From the NCBI GenBank assembly GCA_964030785.1, contig OZ034968.1, positions 69,037,399 through 69,101,398 of the forward strand: a DNA stretch of 64,000 nt. The letters run 5' to 3'. Shown in pieces: positions 9,889 to 22,200 of this stretch. Made by a program: the position numbers and the translations under genes. Every line of letters starts with the position of its first letter. Position 1 is the stretch's first letter. Origin of the DNA: Siderastrea siderea. Taxonomy: Eukaryota; Cnidaria; Anthozoa; Scleractinia; Rhizangiidae. The notes under the pieces are model-generated. The model searched no databases and was not told the DNA's origin. It saw nothing but the letters and a program-made list of their open reading frames with translations.

Positions 9889-12800
9889 ACTGCTTAAGAT
9901 TTTTGATGCATTGAAGAATTTTAGAGAAGGAATTCCTGTGCCGGACCCCAATCCCTTGGCAAAGTGAGTTTTTCTCCTTTGAGTAGCTCAAAATTAGCTT
10001 TTAATTATATATTATGCTTTGATTATTAATATTAAATTAGGTATACATTGCATATGGCCTTTTCATGGATGAAGTAACGAAAAGTGAGCATGGCTAAAAT
10101 TTTTGATTATCGCTGAATAAAGAGTTAGCTTTGATTTGGAAACATTAACCTGATTTCATCTGATTTTGATGACATTTAATATTTTGTTTAAAAATAAAAG
10201 GAAAAAGGTGCACCCCACAATGGGCCTCCGCAAAGTCTGAGCATCTGGGATCATCCATTTACTACCATTTACTCAATTTTTCCATAGACTTGGATCCTTG
10301 TTATGACTGCTGTAGAATTGAAGCAGTTGGTGAAAGTGTTTTTACTGTTCTTTGCTGGTGAACTCATTACTGAGACAAGTCACATGTTAGACTGAGAGGC
10401 CTAAATATAAATCAAGAGGTTGTCAATTAGCTCCCAGGGTAGAATAATGTAGGGTGTAGTGCCACAAATGCTCCACCTTTGTTGCGTACCGTGTAGCACT
10501 AAATTTTTGCGTGAGTTTACAAAATGTATTTTTGCGGATTGGCGATTTTTTGTGTTTTGTGAGAACTAATTTGTGCGATTAGAAAAGACCAGTTTTCTTC
10601 CTGGGAATTAATTTTTGCAATTTTCTGGAAGTCGCCTTCAAATGGAACTGATAACATTTTCCCTTTTTTCGAGTAAAAGCAATGGAATTACAGATAAAAC
10701 AACATGCGAATGTAAAACAGATTAATCAATGTCATGCTAGGGCATTTTCTCCTTTAAAGTAGTATTCTTCTTCGTCTTCAGGACAATTACCTTCAGACGA
10801 TCCTTTATTTTCTGTAAAACTTTTTAGTTAGCAGGAACCATAAATACTTGCCGTGTACCGCCCACTGCAATTTTATTGTTTTAGTTCTGAACGTTTTGTT
10901 TGTAATTTCATCATTTTGCTTCTGGACAAAAGAGACGTTTTAAGTAAACAGAGACGATTCTTATAAGTCAGTTATTTTTGTATGTAACTTCTACATTGGA
11001 GTAAATTTGTGCCGGAAAAAATTTGCGGGAACTTTATTTTGCAGATCGCGAAAAAACCCGCAAAAATCGCAAAAATTAGAACCCACAAAAATTTAGTGCC
11101 ACATGGTAGTTCCTGTAGACATGGTCCTTGAGGAGGGGAGGAGAGGGGAAGAGGAGCCCTGAAAGACTCTTGCAGTAGAGCCTGAGGCATGACACCTTTC
11201 TTTGCATGTTACTTGGGAAAAATGCCAATTCTGATCCCTTGATAGCCATGGAGCCCTCCCCAGCTTTTTTCTGTCTTGGAGCCTTGGAGCCCTGCATTTC
11301 TAGGCTAAAGCCCTCGCACCCCAAACCCTTTATGAAGCTATGTAGAGCTTTTGCAAGCCATGTTTAATTCATTTTGGTGTCAAGCAGAAATAAATAGGCC
11401 TAGAAAGTAGGCAACCACTAATACATGGAGAAGGGTAACCATCATTGATACTTTTGATTTCTTTCATTGTAAATGTGTAATTTTAACATTTTGCAGGAAA
11501 AAGGAAAGTCTGTTGTCCAAAAAAGAACGTATATCCCATCTTAACAACATTCCAGAGCTGACATGTTCGTCTGCTATAAGGTGAGTATAATAACGGGAGG
11601 AGTTATTTGAGTGATGTTTACAACACTCTGCACTCTACAGCAAGTGTTTTGGGCAAAACATTGCACAGTGGGTTGTCAGGGCAATACATGGTGACTATTA
11701 CTTTTCTTTTTTTTGTTTTATTAGAAATCTTGGTGAATTTCCTAAGATCCTAGCCATAGCTGTGGACTCCTTATTAATTAGCTGTGATGATCAGGAGTCA
11801 GATGTTCGTTTGGTGGCTGGTGAATCTCTCAATAAACTTATCAAGGTTGGTCACACATGAACTCATAAAAGAGGTTAAATCATGTTGGGTGTGCAGAAAG
11901 AACCTTGCATCAGTTAATTCACTCACAGTCCTTACATCCTTGGGTATTGACACAAGGTCCCTGGCCTTGTCTTACACGATAGTATATTTTAACCTGATTT
12001 AGGAGACCTTAGAACCCCTGGTGTTGTGGTCATGTGTCTTTCTGTATGTACTGTGTGAGTGTCACACATACCCGGGATAACTTCAGTATCCTCCTCTGGC
12101 ATACCTAAAACAGGGTTAGAAGGTATATTTTGACAGCACTTGCCAAACGGGCAAGCAACTTTGAGAACATCACCAAAAAACTCCACAAAATTTGTACTCG
12201 AGCAGGAAGATTTGACACTCACCTAGGTGATTGGGAGAGTGCTAATTTCTCTTCCTGCTAAAATGCATGCATGTTGTGAATTACTAGCAAAGGATGACAA
12301 TCAAACAAAATTTAGCCTTAGAAGATATTGAACTTGTGATCCAGTATTTGATTACAGGATTTCCACTGATTTTTTCCCTTCAGGGAGTAATGGACACCAG
12401 TCTGGGACGAATACATGTGGAGCTGTACAAAGAGATAAAGAAGGTGAAAGAGGGTTTTTCAGCTGTTTTTAGAGGGAAAACTGAACAGGCATTCCATGTC
12501 TCATGTATACCTTGTGGATTCTAATCTAGACAGACAACCTCCTAAACTATAACTGTACAGGGTTACCATTTTGTTGCAGCCAGTTATATGTGACTGTTTG
12601 TTGTTTTATCAATGTTGTTTGTAATCAGAATTTTTAGCAAGTTGAATAAGTATAATTATACATTATACTTTATTTATTTAATGAGGGTAACATAATTTAC
12701 TGGTTGCCCAGTAGTTTACAATATGGCCCTCCCTAATTTTACATAAAAAAGAAAAAAGAAAAGATATATGACGAGATTAAAACCAGAACCTAATTAACTA

Positions 12801-13211
12801 CATACTACATTCTAATGACTAATAATAATAACAAAAAATTGAACTTTGTACCAATAAGATCTAAAAAAGGCTGCTAATTTCAAAGTGTTCTAAGGCAGCA
12901 TTTTGGTTTAGTAGCTTCTGCCGTATTTTTCCTATAAATTGTTTATGTGATGTTATGTTACGAATGGAAACATCAACATTATTCCAAAGGCAAATTGCAC
13001 TTGTATGGAAACGTCCTGCAACCTGAAACTCTCTTGTACTTAGGCAGAACTAGGTTGTTCTTAGTGGTAGCTTTAGTGTTGTAGTTACACTGTATGAGTG
13101 TCCTTTAGATAATTACCTGATCTTTTGGTAGAATGGATCTGCAAGGAGTTTGAGAGCTGCTTTATCTCGATTTGGTGAACTGTGCCATTTAATAAGACCT
13201 CAGAAATGCAG
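9866..13211 (+). CDS. HTT: HTT exons 1-5 (residues 1-148): N-terminal helix and first HEAT repeats
   Basis: Exons 9866-9963, 11497-11580, 11725-11845, 12384-12443 and 13132-13211. The protein starts [19 protein letters not shown], which aligns with the human N17 amphipathic helix (shared K-L-x-K-x-F-x-x-L-K-x-F). Where human has polyglutamine and polyproline this protein has only '[17 protein letters not shown]'. The following segments '[17 protein letters not shown]', '[19 protein letters not shown]' and 'LIRPQKCR' are close to the vertebrate sequence and form the first HEAT helices. Intron 1 is 1.5 kb. Confidence 0.96.
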
Positions 13212-16200
13212 GTAAGCATGCTTTAATGACTACAGTTTATAATGATCAAAAGTCCTTGAATCACTTACAGTACTGTGTGTCATGTTGTTGTGCCAACAGG
13301 CCAGTTAAAATGAAAGAAAAAAGGAAAGGCAGAGTCGTCAAGTTTCATAATCTCACTCCAACTCCTCTCAGATTTCTTGGTCAATTGAAGTAGTAGCCAT
13401 ATAAAAGTTGTCAAAAACCAATCAAGGATCTGTGCAAGTTTCAACACTAGAGTAGCCTGTTCAGGGCTCTCAGATAGTAGGGTTGGTGCGACTGGAAAGG
13501 GAATACGAAAATAATACATGTGCGGGAGACTGGGGAAAAAAGGGGTTGGTGCCTTGTCTCTCCCCAGTCCCTGCGCATTTTTTTGCAATCATTTTCTCAA
13601 TTTGCGCTTTCCCCACTATCTCGGAGCCTGGAACAGGCTAACTGTACAGGTGTACATGTATGTTAAAAATGTGACCTGTCCCTATATATATTTAAAAGCA
13701 GTCACCCCACATACAGTAAAAAGTTGTTTTTTTTTCTTAATTTCACTGCCACCCTTTCCATAACATGTTCAAATACTGCAATTACACAGGAAACTCCTAA
13801 ATAGTCCATTGTTAGCAGGATGGCCAGATTTACAAGGTTTTAAAGATAAAATTATTGCTGCATATACAATGTTGAGTTTATTCAGGTGGTGGGAATAACC
13901 TCTGTGTTAGTCATATTAGTGGGGGTGTATACAAAACCTGGGCTAGGCCATGGCCCGGCCCAGGCATACAAAGTAAAACAAACTAACACACGTACAAAGA
14001 AACAGATATATAGAAAGATAAGAAAAGAACTGTCAACTTCATTTCCAAGAAATTCTGCTACTTCTCATTAGTAGTAGTAAGGGGGGTCGGTATAGCGTTT
14101 TGTATCGAAAAAGACCCACCCCTCGAGTGATGATGTCATCAGAATGTCATCAGAATGGAATGTAGTTTGGGACGGGCAGACCGCTGACTGGTGGCTGTGG
14201 GATCGTGGGGGCGGGCGGCGGGCGGGCGCGCGTGTGGGGGCATCGCACGGGGAGGTCCAGTCTTGTGGTTTTTTTTGAGTGAGCGAGTTCGAATCCAGCC
14301 GACGTTGCGGAGAGAATTTTTTTCTTTTTTCTGTTTTTTTTGGGCCAAGATTACGGTAATTTTTTCTCAAGGAGGAATTGGGAAAAAAAAGGATTTTTTC
14401 GTCTAATCTTATAAAAGTGCTTTTGGTGGTGGCCACGCGGATCGAACACAGATATTGAGTTTTTTTTTGGAAGGGGGAAAAATCCCCGGTAGGAACTCCC
14501 TGGGGGAATTCCTCTGCCTTTGAATGATGTGAACTCAGACATGTGGTGTTGGTGTGGGGGCAAAAGCGCTGGGGTTAGAAATCGAAGCGTGTTTGACTTG
14601 ACTTTCGAAGAAGCGAGGGTTGTCCAATACTCCAACAAATTTATGCATGGCATTGTATTGTATTCACTTCACATAACAATACTGTACAAAAGCATAACAA
14701 TAAAGAATGAAGCAAAACAATAAGAAATTTAACAATGCTATGCATAAATTTGTCTGAGTATTGGACAAGTATGGAAGAAGCGGGCGCCATCTTCAAAAAT
14801 GGTGACGTCACGTGTGAAGGGCTTGAGTAGATTCAATTTAACTTGTGTGAAAGAGAGATGCCCTGGTAGTCTAGTGGCATAGCGCGCCCTTCTAATTGTA
14901 AGATATGTGGCTCGAGCCCCCTTGCCGGTGTGTTCAAAAGTCCTTTTCTTTCTTAATTTCTTTTCATTGGATAAAAAGTTATTTCATTTAGAAAAAAATA
15001 ATGAATTTTAAAAAGTTGGCGGCTCATCAACTTACTAAAAAATTGTTTTAACTTCTTTTATCTACTTTTTTACATTTTTTTTCTTAATGCCACGGATTGT
15101 TGTTCCCCAAGGTCGGGCAGAGGTAATCTTGTTTTTTTGCCCATTGCAACCATTGTCAAAAGGCATCACATTTCACGGTAGCACAGTATCCTGTTTCGTG
15201 ATGTCTGCAATCTTCCGCCGGCTCCATACTGCGCTTGACTAAATTTTGACTAAATTTTCCTGACCGTGCCATTTTTGTAAAAACTGCAAAATTTTGGGTT
15301 TACCTCGGTGTAGGAACCTGACAAGATTTTCTTTGTTTGTTAGCTTTTGTTTTGCTGTAAGGTATTGTTTAAAATGTTTTTGTTTCCTTTGTTTTACGTC
15401 ATCCGTGAGTTTCACAGGTTCTTACACCGAGGTAAAGCCAAAATTTTGGGTGGGCCACAGGGTGGGCCCCAGGTTTTGTATACACCCTATTGGTGGAGGG
15501 GGTTGAAAGGCAAAGAGAGTTTCACTGTGTGATGGTATTATATGTCCCTGCAGGCTGCTTGATTCCAAATTTATGCTCCATGCAAGCTCTACTAAGATTT
15601 GTTTGTGATTGACTTTGGTTACTTGGTTATTTTTCAGGCCATTTATTACCAACTTGTTGCCATGTATAGCTCGCATCAGCATACGTGTAGAGGATGCAAT
15701 CCAGGTACAACTTAAACAAATTATGTTTAAAAATGCTTCGATATACCTGTATTGTTAAATTGACAGACTGTAAATAGTTAGCTTGGTCATGAACATTGAA
15801 AGTGCATTGTTGGCTTGTTTGTCAGGGAGGCCACCCCGTCTTCCACCCTACTGTGTGGGTTCCTGCTGCCCTAAAAGAGCCCCAGAGCCTTTGTCTGTTA
15901 ACCCTTTTACTCCCAAGAGTGCTCATTTTGTAAATTACTTATTAAATTAATGTAAATAGCACCATGTGAAAGTACTTCACAGACTCAAAATGATTTCATC
16001 CACAAACTCAAAAGTTAGGACCACTTTAAATGTCTCCATCACTGACTCTGGGAGTGATAGGGTTAAGCTGTAACTTTTAGCTAGTTTAAAGGTATCAGCC
16101 ACCGAAAAAAGTGTCATTTTTTTATAATTGAGATTTTTACATCCTCAAATAAATTTCTTGGAGAGCTTTCTTCTAAACAAATGTTTAGAAGAAAATACTG

Positions 16201-19200
16201 GCTCAGTGGAGAGTTATTAGGAGGAAAAGATTTTTCTTTGTTAATTATGGTAATTGACTGCTGACAAGTTTTGTCACACCTGATTAACTTGGTCACGTGA
16301 AATCTAAAGCGTGTACTGGTCTTGGATGCTGGTTGCGCTCTTCCGAAGTGGTTCTGTTCTGTTTTTATGATGCAATGAAAGTTTTCTATCACCTTATCCT
16401 AAAAAAAAAAACGGTTGTGTTTGTTTTTGTCTTCTAAACCAAGGCTGAAGGAAAAGAAAGCCTTGACTAAGAATGGACAGTGGATTGGCAGAGAGCAATC
16501 AAGGTTCATTTTATCGACAGGAGAAAGTCGTTGCGTCAATGATTTCACTGGATTTTGCCATGATTTTCCGCATCTTTATCAACCTGGTCAGCATTTCAGG
16601 AAATATGCATATAACAAATTTTAGTTGTTCTATGAAATATGGATTGAAATAATGAAAATATTTTGTGAATAAAACGAAAATGATGAATTTCTTCAAATTA
16701 TTTTGCTGCCGCTCGCCATGTAAGATTGAGCCTGTTACATGTTACCTGTCAAAGGTCTATTGTTTTAGAAAGCTGATCCCCCTCTGGTCATGGTATCGAT
16801 CAAAATATAACTCACAGGACGTCCAGGTGTCATAATCTCATTACTGGGGAGATGCCGCAGAAAATACATTTTCCTTTTTTACTTGAAAGTAAAATTTAAA
16901 CGAGTTGTACAGACGTTTTAACTCCAAGTCGACAGCCACTCGACCAATTTGGCTGAAATTTTGTCCAGATTGTTGCCAGATAGTTCTTCTACAAAACCAT
17001 TTCTGCGAATTTTTATCTCTCTTTTCGTTTTAAAGCTAGACCTTTTTTCCACTCGAAGTGCTAATTTTATTGTCTCCTCTGACTTTATCTGCTAATAAAA
17101 GAAGAACAAATGCACTTGCCAAAAATCTGAGACACAGTTTTTTAGCCAGGGGTGTCAAGAAGGGAATGGGGTGTTAATCATTTTGCTTTCTCTGTTTCTG
17201 GATGGAGTGGAACCTAATTTATTATATAGACAAGAGTGTTTTAATGGAAAACAGACCACTCGTAAAGCTCAATGCGAGACTACATCCGGGACTCCAGTGG
17301 CGTATTTTCCATATCCTCACTAGTGAGGATATTGATGAGACCATTTGCGGCTTTTAAACTGTTGTTTGTGTGAAAATACTCTTGGCTATATAATAAAAAG
17401 AAAATTACACGGCGACTTGAAGATATGAATTTAATTTTCTCGTGGTAAAAAACGATATTTTACTCACTTGCTGCGCTCGTTCGTAAAATATTGTTTTTAC
17501 CACTCGAAAATAAAATTCATATCTTTGTGCCGTGGTGTAATATATGAAGACACGTATGTCTGAAAAAACCTTCCCATTTTCCGACCATGTTAAACTTTTG
17601 CAATGTATAGTTTAAGGGTTGTTCATAAAAACGACAAAAACTAGAGTTCCGCTCGCATACGGTCCTGAAGGGTGGCTGATACCTTAATTAATGTTTATGT
17701 TCATATATTGATGTCTACTCTTTTTAATGCTTACCCTCTGTGAAAAACAGTTTCTCACATACAACTGATCAAAATACTGAGGGTAAATAAAGTGTCTGTC
17801 TTCCTGCATGCCTATCAGCAAAGGTTCCAGATGGCAAGCTTTGTGACCAGGTTATTCTTATCATGCCTAAGTTCGTGTCAAGGCTATCCCAATTGGTTGT
17901 TGCAAATCTGAATGTTCTCTTCTTTTTAGGAAACACTGGCCATTGCTATGCCAAAGATCATGTATGTACTGGGTAGTTTTACCAGTGACACCGAAGTGAA
18001 GGTAGGGTTCTCTGATACAAGTCAAGTTTAATTTGTGAAAAGCTTTTCCCCAGTAGGGCTGCTTTTTAGACGTGCTGTTACGTATAAGTATGTTTTAAAG
18101 TACTGTACTGATTTCCCTTGTTCTCTTTGTGTTTTGTTCACTTTTTAACAGCAACTGTTGAAAACCTTTTTACCAAACCTGCGATCCTCATCTGCAACAA
18201 CCAGACGTACAGCAGCGAGTGCTCTTGTTGTTATTTGCCGACATTCGCGAAAACCAACCTTCTTCTATGAGTGGCTACTGAATATTTTGTTAGGTAAACT
18301 AATGTATATAGAGGATATTACACAGTGGCATGAAGATGTGAATTTTATTTTTGAGTAGCAAAGACAATATTTTACAAACAAGTGCAGCAAGTGAATAAGA
18401 CAATGTTTAGATGAGTGAATGAATGAATGAATCAGTCAATCAATGAATGAATGAATCAATCTTTATTGTCAACTATGATAGCTGAGAGAAAGTTTCCTCT
18501 ACTAACAATGGACACTTAAAATTATGTAAAAGTAGTACAAATAATGATAATGATAATAATGATTAATGATGATGATGATGATGATGATGATGATAATAAT
18601 AATAATATTGTTTCGCCAGGTATGGTACTGCCATTCCATGAAGACAAAGATTCCAATGTGTATCTTGGTGTGCTAATGTGTCTGCGTCACATGATCCCAA
18701 ACGTGAACAGCTCACCCTCAAGTGAACATGGCATGAAGGGGTTGCGAGGCAGCTTTGGAACTCAGAGATCATATTCTGGTGATGGGGCTTACAATGATGA
18801 ACAAATCAAGTCCAATCAGCTTCTGCAGGTGCATTATAAATTAATAGTAAAATGTACATGTACGGAAGAGAATCCTGATATAACAAACCCCTATTAGAAC
18901 GAGCTCATTATCCCAGCCCATTGGCACTTCGTTATATCAGGGTTTCACTGTACTTTACTGAAGTGCCTCATTGGGAAAAGCAAGGAAGATGCCGTTAAAT
19001 TGTTGTAATGGTAACTGTTATGGTAACATCATACATGTATGTCTGTTGACATAGCATACTGTAGGTCTGGGGTAGTACCTGTCTAATGGCACATGACAAA
19101 AGGATTTATTAATGCAGTTTTTTCTCTGATGTGGTTCTCTGATGCTGGTGCTGTAGAAATTGTCTGTACCAGTATTTTTTTGGAAACATGCAAGTTAGGT

Positions 19201-22200
19201 AATTGAGTGACTTGGTTTTTGTTATTTGTTTAAGGCTTATGAAGTGATCATGTACTGCACAAGGCACCAAAATCACAACGTGGTGACAGCCTCACTGGAA
19301 ACGCTTCTTCAGCTTCTGCGAACCCCACCTCCTTCCCTTCTGTCAGTTCTTCTGTTCTCTGAAGGAATCACACCAACTACCAGTTCTGATGCTTTCAAAG
19401 GAGGTACTGTGTAGATAACAAACTTTAATCCACATTGTCTGTGAGGTGAATGAATAGGTGGCAGTGAACACTCGGGAATCCCAATGAAATGCTGTGGAGG
19501 GCCGGGTGGGGGTAACTCTGCGATAGACCAGCATACCATGCAGAGGGGCGGAGTGATGCCCCTTATGTTGCTTGATTGTACAAAAAACTGGATCTTATTA
19601 CCACTCCTGGAGGGTTAACTAGATACTCCTGATTACTTCCTGCTCTTCAAAATACTGGAAAAAAAAAAAACAAAACAAAACAAAAAACACTGGCCAATAC
19701 ACACCAGTTAAGCTTACTAAATATCTATGAGATTAGAGCACACTTTCCTTCCTCCACGTGTTTTCCTTCATCACATAATTATTTCCCCCCTTTCCTAGGA
19801 TTGGAGTTTCTTGAGGAAACAGCATCAGAGGGTGATTCAGTGGTAGACGAAATTGAGACAGCATCTACTGCTGAGAGTACTACCAGTACTTTGGATACTG
19901 GAGTTGGAAGTTCTGTAGTCACTGATTTTGACAGTGAGCAAATAACAGTTGATGAAATGCTGAGGTCACCGGAGTTGGATCACTTGCGTTCCCATGGTGA
20001 CTCAGCAACTGAAGCTGATGAAGCAATTGAGGAAACAGAAGATGGAGAAGACCTTTTCAACTCTGTGTCTAGCCAGGATAATTTGGAAAACAGACGGGTG
20101 ACCAGGTCTTTGTCAGATCCTGGTCATGCGGCTGACACAGACTATGCCACAAGTGGGGATCCAGCATGGAGTGAGACTCGAGACCCACAAGGTACTTATG
20201 ATTTTGTTCCTCACAAAGACAGTGATGACTTGGAACAGGAGTTGGCATCATCAAATGATGATGATATTATCAGGACAGAATCAGTGTCAACACAGGAAGT
20301 AAGGCTACTTGTGGAACGTAGTTTTCAAATTGATGCTGTGGCCTGTTCAGGAGTTCCTCTTGTTCACTGTGTCCGTCTGATGTGCTCGTTCTTGTTGTCT
20401 GGAAACCCTGGTGAAATGCTCTCAGATTCTAGTGTGCGTGTCAGTGTAAAATCATTGGCTCTTTCATGCATTGCTCAAGCAGTCAAGCTTTACCCTGAAG
20501 CGTTTTTAGTTCGGGTGTTGCCTGAATCGTCAGGAGAGTCAGATGAGGAGGAACTGCAGAGATCAAGTCCGCAGCTTGTGCGAGATGTCCTTCTTTTCAG
20601 TGGGCATGGAGACCCACAGTTGCGTGGAAGTCTGGCTGCTGTGATTGGAAATGTTATTGGAACAGGACTTAAGAAGGGAAGGTTAGTAACTAAAAGCATA
20701 TTAGCTTGCCCGCTTATTATTATGAGTTATTTCACCAGAGCCATACAATGTAGCACAACAAAACAAGGCAAACATAATTTCTACCTTGTTTGCAGAAAAA
20801 ATACTTTGAAGAGTAAACTTTGAGGAAAAACTATGATCACAATACTTCTGAGTTTTGAGAAATGAAATGGTGTTTCCATTTTTGCAGTATGCATTATCGG
20901 CACTGACATGATGTTACTTGTTGTTTTTGCGTTAAACCTTAGGCTTGACTTTGACACTTGGTGCATTGACATCTGTCAAGAAATGGAGACAGGTATTAAT
21001 AACAATATTATTATAATTAATAGAAATGTTTGTATGATTGTTAGTAGTTATTTGACAGCTGCTGATACTTGAATTTTGGTGCACTGATCATGAATTCTTA
21101 AATGAGCGTAGTTACCAACCTTGTGGTACGTGTAAACTGGCTACCCATCCTCTCGGGGACTTAAAGTTTGGAAAAGAAACAACCTGATAGTAGGCAGACA
21201 CCTGAAAGTTTCAATAAAAGTATGAAATTTCCTTTGTAACATCTGAGAGTATTATCACTTGCACTGCCTGATACAAATGTTATTTACTTGCACTGAGAAG
21301 AATTACAGAGTCTTCGATGTGAAAAATGTAAATTGAAATCAGTTCTTATTAGCTAAATGTGTGATAATTATAAATTATCTTACAGTCCCCTTGGCACTTG
21401 AGGACCTGATCCCAGTTCTGAAGGCCATTCTTCAAGATGAATCTCCTGTTGCCATAAGACAAGCTTGTATTTCTCTGAAGGTAAGAATCTTTTAACCCTG
21501 TCAGTCCGTAGATTTGACTAGTAACATACATCTATTCCTTAAATCTACTGGTCAGGAAGTGTTATATGAGCCCTTTTAGGGTAGATTCCAACAAGGAACA
21601 TGGCATTGACACAACAACATGAACAAAATAAAAGTTGAGGAACGATATTGCTGCTGCCTTTAAAATAATATTCTGATGGGAACAAAAAAAAAACGAAAGT
21701 TAGAAATCCTTCACAGGACTACACTCACCCGGACAATCATAATTTACCGACTTATGATATAACTCCTGGGTTCAAACCATTTACAGATGTTAACTAGTGG
21801 ACCTATAAAAGATCTAATTAACCTGGTTTAGAACAAACTGACCTAGGTTTATAACAAATTGACCTCAAGATCAAATTAACCTGGGTTGCAGCAAATTGAC
21901 CTAGGTTGAAAACAAATTAACCTAAGGGACAAATTAACCTGCAATATATGCATCCCTCAACACAGAGCTGCCACATCGTTGATGGTAATAGCAGGACATT
22001 TCTTGTTTTTCAGAGCTGTTTCTCACTTTTGTGCTCCAGCAAGCACCCCAAGGTAGCTTTGGATCTGCTTCATGCCATTTTGTCCTTGAGAAACAACTCT
22101 TATTGGCTGGTGAAGGTATGGATTTTATTTGTAATTATTGGTTTTCTGTTTTATGAGTTATTAATAATTTGTCAGTACTTCATTTGTGCATACATTAGTT

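Larger units (their letters stand above)
13921..15489. mobile_element. Composite inverted-repeat element in HTT intron 5
   Basis: The left end 'gggggtgtatacaaaacctg' and the inverted right end 'ccaggttttgtatacaccct' form terminal inverted repeats about 20 bp long, with weaker GGCCC-rich pairing inside. The interior is a patchwork: a GC-rich stretch at 14160-14250, the 158-bp element at 14616-14773, a tRNA-like sequence and a nested hairpin at 15287-15448. No transposase was seen. Confidence 0.5.
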
